A DNA stretch of 64,000 nt from Oegoconia quadripuncta (lineage: Eukaryota; Arthropoda; Insecta; Lepidoptera; Autostichidae): NCBI GenBank assembly GCA_949316235.1, contig OX438744.1:33910778-33974777 (forward strand), given 5' to 3'. Positions 37,437 to 48,200 of the stretch are shown here, piece after piece (within the stretch, counting starts at the first letter, position 1; each line of letters begins with the position of its first letter). The notes under the pieces are model-generated. The model was not told where the DNA came from. It was given only the letters and a program-made list of their open reading frames with translations, and made no database searches. The translations under genes were made by a program, and so were the position numbers.

Positions 37437-38523
37437 GTATACAACTAGTGGACGCCGTGCGTCGAGGCGAAGCAGAGTGGGTGCCGGCTGGGTCTAATGA
37501 GCTACGACCTTTAAGAATCAATATACTACAACTCCCCCGAAAAGTCCATTTCATTAGTTGTATGTGTGGTTGTTGCATATCGTCGGAGACCTGTATCACT
37601 GCGATCGTTGACGATCTACTGTGATCGCCGCTAACCTACAGTTCGTTGCTCAGGTTTGCCTCTTTGAGGAATTAAATTATTTTCCTGGCGCCGATAGTTT
37701 TCATCTCATCGGTGCAGTAAGTGGCCACCCAGGATGATATTGCGTTTACGCATAAATAGGACTAGCTAATAGGGGTAATTTTGTTCATGTTATGTTATTC
37801 TAAAGATGACCATGGTCTTACTGAAGGACCACGGGCTAACCAGGATATGCTACATTATTTTTAACTATTTATAGCAATCACAATTTTATAACCACCTAAC
37901 AATGTCATGTCAACGTGAAACATTAGCGTCGTGGTGTTTTTAAGGCACAAATATATCAAATTAAGGGTTACATACCTTAAATATCTAAACCTAACCTAGT
38001 AGTTTTTATATTAGTAACAAGTGTACAATAAATAAGTAGGTACATAAGTAGACTTGATCTGAAACTTTGAGGTGGGTATTTTTTAAGATTTTGAAAGGAA
38101 GTTATTCTCAGTCGCCGGGTGTTATCGTTGATTTTCATACAAATGCCTGGGATAATAACCCCCTGAACCACCCCAAGTTTTTATGATTAATATGTTTATT
38201 GTTGAAATCAGATTCCTTATTATCTTATGTCACAGTAGTCACTTAACTTTTTTTTTAATAATTTAATTTTTTTTCTGTGATTTTGCATTTCGGCTTGCTT
38301 TAATGGAACGTAATATTTTTGCACTGGTAGAAAAACTTAATAATTAATAAGTATACCCCAAGCAAATGTATTTTTCTGTAGTCTAGTAGACAGATATCAA
38401 CCCTGTACTGGCAGTGAGACTGCTATCAGATCAAGAAGTCACTATAGCTTTAGCTATGAACATTGTACAGCTGACATAAATACACCAGCTATTAAGTCAG
38501 CAACTATTTATTAAATGTATGGC

Positions 38524-38670
38524 ATTGGTGTCGATTCGGATGTACACCAACTAAACTAAAACCAGTTTTAGAGTAGTACTGTCTCTTTCTCCCTGGAACA
38601 GTACGATGCGACGGCACCATTCCAAAACCGGTTTTAGTTTAGTTGGTGTACATCCGGAATCGACACCAAT
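38524..38670. mobile_element. MITE family 4, copy 1, 147 bp
   Basis: The terminal inverted repeats of about 45 bp begin 'attggtgtcgattcggatgt' and end with the complement 'atccggaatcgacaccaat'. The centre holds 'actgtctctttctccctgg'. A second, more diverged copy is at 63627-63771. Confidence 0.85.
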
Positions 38671-39007
38671 AACTCTATTTACCCGACTGCTCCTGAAAGG
38701 AGGGTAATATTTTTCGAATGTATGTAAATACCTATGTATGTATAAAGATTTTTGTGATAACTCCTGTAGCCTAAACTTGAGATGACCATAAGTTGACGCT
38801 TGAGAATCTGTTGCATATTAAACAATATCGAAAAATTTGTATTGAGTCTGAGACGCGATCTCAATCTCAAGATAGATTTATTAATACGGCACTTAGTGTC
38901 TTATGATACATTTTATGGTAAAAAAATCCAACGTGGCGCCCGAAAAATAAGCTGTCTGGTTTTTAAAATCTGCTCGCCAGAGAATGGAAGTTGTTTATTT
39001 GTCTGCA

Positions 39008-39013
39008 TTTATT
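39008..39013 (-). terminator. fibulin polyadenylation signal
   Basis: AATAAA on the minus strand lies 102 bp after the fibulin stop codon at 39115-39117, giving a short 3' UTR. Confidence 0.7.
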
Positions 39014-39114
39014 GATGCGCAAAAGACTTTCTACTCATGTATCTCTCACCCTCCGCATGGTTACCCTTCGAAACTCAGAGTGGAAAGAAGGCTTGTTAAG
39101 CTGTGGTTGTACAC

Positions 39115-39277
39115 CTAGAACTCGTACTGTGAAACGATGACGATAAGCCTCGCGACTGCGCTGCCGGCGTAGTGGCCGCGCTGGTACAGAGACATGGTCA
39201 ATTCCAGCTCGGCAACCTGCGGTCCGCCCAGCGAGCACAGCAGCGATATCACGCACACGTTGCCCGTGGAACGCGTA
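39115..39277 (-). CDS. fibulin exon 24 (end of C-terminal module)
   Basis: The acceptor 'cccctgcag' leads to [38 protein letters not shown], then [12 protein letters not shown] and TAG at 39117-39115. The ending I-V-S-x-Y-x-F and the E-L-x-L-T core are typical of the last strands of the fibulin module. Confidence 0.95.
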
Positions 39278-42200
39278 CTGCAGGGGAAACGGACGATAGA
39301 GTAAATTTTTTTTCATTATACACTGTCACAGTAAGCATTGTCAAATGCTTACATAGAATTTATCGGTTTAACAGACAGTGAACCAGACATACGATATATA
39401 TATTGTTGTTAAGCAGACCCTATTATTATGATTATTATTAAGAGCCCATAGTGTCCCACTGCTGGGCAAAGGCCTCCCTCATCTGTTTCCAGTCGCTTTT
39501 GTTCTTGGCGAGCACAAAACATCCCTTATTAAAACTGTCAAGCTCGTCTCTCCACCGTTTTCGCGGTCTGCCACGTTTGCGTCTGGCGGTTGTAGGAGTC
39601 CAAATAGTGGACGCATTTACCCACAACTCGCACGGCATGCGGCCCACGTGACCCGCCCAGTCCCACTAGACCCTATTATGACATTAAAAATAAAGTTTAT
39701 TTTAGTTTGGCACTGCAGCCCGACATTACCTATCAACATAAAGAAAACATTCCTAGATATGATTCTTAATCGTCTTGGTTGATTTTAGACTGTTTAGATA
39801 GTTCAACCATTACGGCTTGGCTACCATCTCAAAACCAGCGTTAGGATAAACGATGTTGCCATTCACTGCGCGCTCGTCACGATGTACGTCACTTGAGTTG
39901 TAACGAGCGTTCCATGGATGGAAAAAAATCGTTGATTGGACCGCTCTTGTACTTGTACTTGTTACTGCCCCAACAGTTAAGTTTCAAAAATGGCGCTTCA
40001 GCCCTCACTTTATAGTCGATTTACTTACTCAAAGCAAGAGATATCCGCGGGCCGCACCCCGAGGGACGCCTGCACGTCAATCATGCGCATCTCGAAGTTC
40101 ACCACGGAGTCGTGCCACGCAGGCCCGTTCATTGTGAACAAATCTACCTGCAAAATTGATAATTTATCAATTAGCAATGATAAAGCTTTGGTAAATTAAG
40201 ATTTCTCTGTTAACTACTCAGTTGGACCAGCCGTAATTTGGTTTCTAATCCGTCGTCCTAATAATGGCACCAATCGATAAGATCACGGGCAAACGGTTTT
40301 GATAATAGAAATCTGATCCGGAAATCGAAATGATAAAACGAGCTTATAAGCAGATCTCGCTGCGTTCAACTTGGTAGACATGGCGCGCTTCTTGCACGCT
40401 GTCTCTATTCCAGAACTGCGAAAATGGGACCTTGCGAATAACATTTTAGCTTCTTTCGTTCTTTTCAGCACTCCGAGATAGCATTCATGGTATATTTCAC
40501 AGTCGTGGTGCACATTTCAACCTATGTTTGACTATAGGTTATTTTTTGTTGACAAATTCAGGCTTCGGGTAACTTTCACCGCACAGGAAGTCGAACACTA
40601 TCATATGGTATATGAATGCTACTCACACTCCCCAGAGGCAGGTAGATGTTTGCGACGAAGGTGATGAAATTGTAGCTGTAGGTGCTGGGCTGGTGCAGGC
40701 ACGACCAGTCGCCCACTGGGCACGAGCGCTGGATGCGCGTGCAACGACTGCCGAGAGAAGTGGTTGTGAAGAAAATTCATATAAACAAATCCAAAAGCTA
40801 AATACCTTCGTAAAGGCTAACGCCAGCTTTCGAAAATAAAAAAGCGAGAGTACACGTTGAGACTGAAAAACGATTTCACCCCACATTATTATCCTTTCGA
40901 AATCGAGGGTTGACTATTCTATTCTTATATTTGCCGTGAGGTTGGACATATAACCAAAGGCACCTCGACCCAATCGGGATCTTTTGTGCACTTCCCCTGC
41001 TTTCGGTCTCGCCTACTGCTAGCTTAGAGACTTCATATGCCTTGTGGTGTTAGTGGAAAGAGCATTTAGTCACATGGGTTCGGGATACCCCTTACCCAAG
41101 TGACGCATACGCCTATTGCGGCCATGGCATCGCAGTCACACAGAAAATGCTTCATTGATTCCCTTTCTTTGTTGCATGCCCTGCAGGTTGAATTTTCAGC
41201 TAGGCCAATTTTAAATAAGAGGTCCCTCGTTTCATAGTGACCAGTAACTGCACCTAGTATGAAACGGGTTTGCTCTCTGTTCAACCTGCAAAAACTTTCC
41301 TGGTTAGACCTGCAACATTATTGCCAATAAACATTTTAGAATGTGTTAGGCCGTCGTGTACTCCACTCCTTTGTGTGTTGTTCTCTAACATGAGTATTCA
41401 AAACCATGTGTATGGTGCTCATAGAGTCCCAGAAATGGCTCCGGTCCAATCAATGTTTGTTCCGAGCGTTGCCTAGCCAGTCTGTCAGCACACTCATTTC
41501 CCTCAATTCCTACATGTCCAGGGACCCACACCAGACGGACAGTTTCTTTCCCCAAGTTTATTGAGGCTTTTGACAGCGTCCATAACCAGCTTAAAGTCCA
41601 CCCTACACGAAGATAAGGCTTTCCGTGCTGCATGACTGTCAGAGGATTGACTAACTATGCAGGCTACATTGGAGACGAAACGAAGCGAAGTTTGTTTAGC
41701 TTTGCTCATGTAGAGAGCTACCGCGTCTTTTCATATTTCGGTTCACATCGCCAACATTAGAGCGAAACTACGCCAATTATGCAAACTTGCGAGCTGGTGA
41801 ATCCGACGATCCCAGCAAAGGGAAGTGCTGCTCTTCGCGCGGGGATGAAGAGAGGTCTTGTCATACTTGAAATACGAGCGTCGACTGGTATAGCAACCGG
41901 TCCCATCACTACATCGTTTGATCTTAGTTTCCGGGGTGAGACCACTTCGTTTAGCTCTAGTTGGGCAGCATGAGCGAAGCTAAACGAACTTAGCTTCGTT
42001 TCGCTTCGTTCCCGATGTAAGTTTGCGCTTAAGGAGAAAAAAGGCTTGCTTGTTCTTGTTAAGCTGTGGAAATTGTTCAGCGGCGAACCGACTCACTGTT
42101 TGGACTCGAGGCGGTACCCGCGCGGACAGTCGATGCGGTGGCAGTGGTACCCGCCCCGCGTGTTCTGGCACACCTCGCCTGGCTCGCCGTGCGCGCAGCT

Positions 42201-45200
42201 GGCCTCGCCGCTGTCGCACTCGTTTACGTCTGTGACGAACGCTTCATTGTTAACGCTAATACTCGGAATGTGGTAAATGTATCCCTTAGGGTGTTATTAC
42301 ACCTGCACGACTGAAATAGCTTCAATCGTTATCCTGATCTGATCCTGAGCTATTACATTTTTTGTTTACGTCTCCACTTGAATGCTGTTAGATCATGCAG
42401 GTGTAATAATTAACACCCTTAACTCCACCGTTTCACGCCCTATACCTGCAAAAAGCGGTTGCTTTTTTTTGTTTTTAGCCAATGTTATATATTATACCCC
42501 TCAGGAGGCTGTGTCCTATAACAGGGACATAAAGCTGTCGCTAAATGACGATCAGAGGACTAACCGATACAGCTTCTACCGTCCTCCGATAGGCGGTAGC
42601 CCCCAGGGCAGGCGCACCGATAGCTGCCCGGCTCGTTGACGCAGTCGCCCCCGCACAGCCGTCCTCGGTGTCGCGATGAGCTCCATTCTGCGCACTCATC
42701 TACGTCCACACAGGTCCTGGAATAATCATCAGACATGTTTGTTGTAGCCAAAGACGTAAGTATTTCATATACAGACGGATTTGTCGTTGGTGTGGTGGTT
42801 GTTTGAAGGCGAAAGATGTCCTTACTCGAGCCCCCAAGAACATCTTGTCATCATTTCAGAATAGTGCCAACAGAATAATATGTTTGTAATTTTATCGTAA
42901 TGTCAATTATATGGTGGTAAATTAATAATAAGTATCACTTTGCACCAGGGCCATCGTCCTGTTATAAATTGTCCAAGCAAGTAAGTTATTACGAGGAATA
43001 CTAAATGTTTTAAGGAACATCAATGTTTCATTGCATTATTTAATAGCCTCGTCAGAAGTCCATTGGAGTATAGCTCTGTATAGTAAGAGGTCTTGCCTAT
43101 TGTCGTTGTCAAGCCTGTAGCCCCGCTTGCAAGTGCACCTGTAGCCGCCCCATACGTTGGAGCAGCCATGCTCGCAGATGTGCGGCGTGTCCGAGCACTC
43201 GTCCACGTCCACGCAGATCTTGTCATTGGCCGGCGCGTTGCGGTACCCAGCGCCGCACGCACAGCGGTACGACCCCGGCATATTTACACACTCCGAGTAG
43301 TACGGACACGGCTGCAAAAATAGGCAGGGAAAGAACATAAATATAAAGTTGGAACAGGTTATTTACCTAATCAATAAGATGTATGTATATATCTTATTGC
43401 TTAGGTTCCAATTTATGTAGGTTAAAAATTCAATTCAATAGGTATGAACGCAGTTTAAGATCGTAATGTTTTTTTTTAGGTAAAATAATTTATTGTACAC
43501 AAAGTATTTTCTTTTCACAAAGATCTTAATGTTTATTTTAACAGGATCGAACATGACGAATTCTGACAAACACCGGTTTTGAAAATAAAAAATCATTTTC
43601 AAATCTGTTCAACCCTTACCTACTAATTTAGAAATTCAATGCCATGTTGCATCAACGCCGAACCACTGACTAAATGGAGTTTGTCTGTGGTGGTTGCCAT
43701 GGCCAATCGGTTGAAGGACATCAATCAGAAATGTTGCATTTGTATAGTACTTAGATAGTAAGGTTTTATTTATGAGTAACAGCAGTTAAGGGCTGCAGCG
43801 GCATCGGTCGGCTCTCAAAATTTTGCGATCGCCAACCTGCCTACCCAGCGTGGCACAAATTCTCTCATGGATATACAAATTACTTTGTTGTATGCTGTCT
43901 GTGTGTCAGTGGACTACATTAGCTCACCTTCCCATAGGAGCACTCGTCGATGTCTTCACACTGGTTTTGTCCAAACCGTTGCAGCTTGTGTCCCGCTGGG
44001 CATTGACATGTGTAGCCACCGTAGAAGTTCTCACACTGCTGTTCGGGTCCACACTGCGACATGTTCTTCGCACACTCATCGATATCTAGCAAAAATCGTT
44101 AGTTATAATAGACTCCTAGATACTACTACTATTAGTATCTGTACGTTGGTACCACCGTCCTATAGGTTACGATTTGTGTATTTAAACTGCTATTTCTGTT
44201 GCCATCACCAATTATTGTAAATCTGATTACCCAATGTGTGACGACGGAAAGTAAGTAGGTTTGGACGTGATCGTTGAGATTGAGTTGTGAAAAACCTAGC
44301 TACAAGCTAGAATAATCTATTTTTGCAATCGTAATAATATTTGAACTATTTCAAGATTGTACATTTGCTTCTAGATGATACCTAACTGTTTCCAAAGTCA
44401 ATATTATTCTTTATTTTGTAGGTACACAAGTTACACTTAACTTAGTCAGATTTAAAATTTTTACAGGCGAGCGAACAAGCTGGTTTTCGTGGATGAATAT
44501 TATCCAAATAGTCTGACACCTTGTAATATGCATAAGTTTAAGTGTTTGAGCCATAAATTTATAGAAAGGATGATTATGTCCTTAAATATATTAAATTCAA
44601 AACTTACCAATGCACATCCTGTCCGAGGTGAGCTTATATCCCCAAGGGCAAGTGGTGACTATAGACCCTGAGTCAGCGCCCCGTGATTGGGTAGGGTGCA
44701 TATACTTCATTCCACGTTGTCCGTACTGCGCCCCCACAGTGAACACGTTGGGGTCCGAATCCTCTCTAGGGGACTCTCTTGTTGGTACTGCAAGAATTGA
44801 TATTACGTCATTTAATTATTGGATTGGAAACAAGTCGAAGTGCAGGCAGAAGAACCTTGTGGGTTAAAATCATTAGAGAATGATTTGCATTAAGAAGATC
44901 CAAGATGCAGTCACCTACAGATTGCCCTAAGAACAAGATCTTTGTTCCGAACTGTCTTTAAATAAAATTCCTTTCCTTTTAGTGGGACCGCCGTGCAGTG
45001 AACTTATCATTGCAATGAGGGTAGTTGTATACCACAGACAATGCTTACGCGTGGCCATATTCTGGTCCTCCAAAATTTGATGTTTTTGCCATCGACTCGC
45101 TAAGAAGAAGAAGGATAGTTGTAATTATAGTAGGACCCAAAACTATAAGGTCATAATGATGAAAAAAAACAAGCTAATTCTTTTTGATTTTTTTTAATCA

Positions 45201-48200
45201 AACCTATAATTTTGAGTTGTTGGAAGTTCATGTTACATTTGCTCACTTTTTCGACTTTCACTCACCCGCTCCTTTTATTCTTCTCTAACTCTTTCACTAA
45301 CCTTATTTTATTTAGCCAATACGTTATTATACCTGTTCTCACCCTAGCTTCCATCGGCCTCATTCGATCCTCGTTAAATCTCCACCAACACGTACATGAC
45401 TTGCCTCGTGGGCCTGTAATCAGTACAGGGGCGTCTTGGGCAGGAACGCAAGGGGAGCGGCACCCAGGCATGGCCAATGGACGGCAGCGAGGCCCTGGTT
45501 ATAGCTAATTCTTTCAATTTTGAAGCCAATTGTGTTTTACATTATCTGCCTCGCACCTAATATTGCATCTTTCAGTATCAATAAGGTTGAAATGGCAACA
45601 CCAACCCCTAGCGGTTCCTTATATTATATATCGATTTTTTTTTGTGAAATAAGTAATACCTACGATACTATACCTAACCAACGATGTTCTAAACTCTATG
45701 CAGTTAAATATTGCAGAAGCAAGTGAACTGTTTCCTGAAACGCGATTATTTTCATGAAATAATCTGATTTTTCACATTTAAAACTACGCTTTCTAAATTA
45801 TTTTCCATCGCAGATTCACAGCACATATAGCAAAAACTATAGATTATTGCTATTGCGCCTGTATTCACCTAAAAATGCGGTGCAATGTCACAGTATTTAG
45901 TGTTACCTGTCATCTCAATTCAGAATGTATCAGTCCGCTCTAAATGAACAAGCACTAACCGTAGGTCGGTTCGTGGGAGCCCGAGCGGCACCTCGCTCCG
46001 CAGTCGCAGCGGTACCCCCCAGGTACATTCACACATTCTTCGCGCGGCGAGCAGTTCGCCTTGTTCGTTGCACATTCGTCGATATCTGCAATGATAGTGC
46101 AGGTAGGAAATCATTGCAAGGTTAAATTTTGGGGATATTTTACAAGATTATTGGACACTATTGCTCCTATATCTACAATCTCCTTGTCGCATCGATGTTA
46201 GGTATCTATCTATTATGTATAGATGTTTGTTGGTGTATTTGTATAGTCTCTTAGTGGCCTTTTACCACACCCACGGGAAGAGACGGGTTGGTTCTGAAAA
46301 GGCTCAATAAATTATAGGATTACAGTTACTTGGAATAATTCTCTGTATTGTAAGAAACAACAGAAAATTGCATGTTTTCTGTGTCTACGTAATCGCTAAA
46401 TTGGTCGCTAATCCTCACTCATTCATTATACTTGCCCCCTGTTATGGAAGAGGCTGTTTATAATTTAATCGTTTATACACCGATCCTGCGACATGCTCCT
46501 GTTGTTGCTGTTTGAGTACTTCCTAAAGTGACTTACCAACGCAATCACCCTCAGTGAAATCGAATGTGTAACCGAGCTCGCAGGTCTGCGAAGGACGCAT
46601 TCTTCCCGGTCTTCGGGGTGTATAGGGACGCTCCGGTGTGGTTACTGGTCAGGAAATAAAGTACAAATGAGATATTTAACGTAACTCTCCATTATAGTGT
46701 TATTACTGTAAAATCCATGATAATGGAAGTTTAAATAATATGTTCGTAATATATTGGTCTATGTAGATACTGCAGGAGGTTGATCATATACTCTTGGTCA
46801 TTCTGGTATCATCGTTCACTTTTTCATGTCTATATCTTTATATAAGTAGAAAGCCTGTGGCTATATATATTTAAAAAGTGCCAGCGTTGAATAATCGATC
46901 TGTAGAATTGATGATGTATCTCCGAAGGCTGTAATATTCGGAATAATAATATTCCAGAATATTCGGTACTGAACGTCTAGATCTTTCTTTCAGGTTTTCA
47001 CTTAAATGCCACCTTCGCTGAATTGTTGGCTTCCTGGGTCTCTATAAGACTAGATGGTAGATTCTCACCAGGGGTGGCCACAGTGGTGGTGCTAGTCGTA
47101 GTGTCGACTACGCACCACCCGCCCGCGTCCCGCCGGTACCCCACGATGCACTGACAGGTGTACCCTCTAGTGCGGGGTACACATTCCTCCAGATTGCTGC
47201 ACGAGTGACGATGTGACTCGCACTCGTTTAACTCTGCAAAGTGACGGCAGTTTTAGTTTTCAATAGTTAATGGCTCAAAGGTGGATGAAGGTGCAGGAAG
47301 TTACAGAATGCAGGCCCCTTTTAACCGGTCCCTCGGGAAATATATATAGGCCTATGTTCCGCAGTGGACGTTCTGTGGCTTATGTGATGATGATGAATGG
47401 CTAATTGTATGGATCTGTCTGAATCTATTAAGAAGTGCCATAAATAGCGAAAAGTGAAAAAAATAAAGGCCTTCAAGTACCTACATTTGGCACAAAGGGT
47501 CTCGAGGTCAAACCAGTGGGGATCCTTCTGATTCCAGTTGAGTTTCTGGTTTGATTATCACATCTTGATAAAAGAAAACTTACCTGTAGTGGTAGTAGGT
47601 ACTGTAGAAGTAGAGGTAGTTCTAACAGTGGTGGTAGTGCTTGTGGTGGTGTCAACCACACACCATCCGGTCGGATCTCTCCGGAACCCCACGATGCAGT
47701 TGCAGGTGTAACCACCGGACCTGTTTTCGCAGACTTCCAAGTTGCTGCAGATGTGTCGCATAGTTGTGCATTCGTCAACATCTGTGGTAGAAAGAGGCGA
47801 TGAGTTGAGGCGATTAATGGTGGAAATAGAAGAGGAGTTATTGACAGCCAGAATCGATGTTGCCATAACCTTTGTTAACTCACGCTCATCACTTGTATGT
47901 AACTCCTACTGCGTGATGGATGAGGCGCAAAGTTTAAATCAAACTAAAGTGTTATGCTTTAGGTGCCGGTAACGAATTATTAAGGCTGCAGGTCACCTAC
48001 ACGAGCCCGGGAGAGGATGACACACCCCGGAGCGACCGGCGGGGTGTCGTCGCAACTCATACCGCTCGCTGATCGTGGTGTGAGGCACGACAGCGCCCCC
48101 TACGGAGGGTGCACTAGACGCCCCCCGCGAATGGGCCTCCCCTTGTGTGGGGGAGCGGGGGGGGGGGGGACGGGGGGGGGGGGACTTGGAGCCGACTATG

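Larger units (their letters stand above)
40748..42096 (-). other. fibulin intron with retrotransposon remains
   Basis: This is where vertebrate and nematode fibulin-1 genes choose between C and D terminal exons. I see no second terminal module here; the space is taken by an RNase H fragment (41067-41760) and an inverted repeat pair (41674-42010). Confidence 0.6.

Noticed and set aside
40748..42096. Alternative terminal exon like the C/D choice of fibulin-1
   Set aside because: I searched this intron for a second C-terminal module and found only retrotransposon remains.
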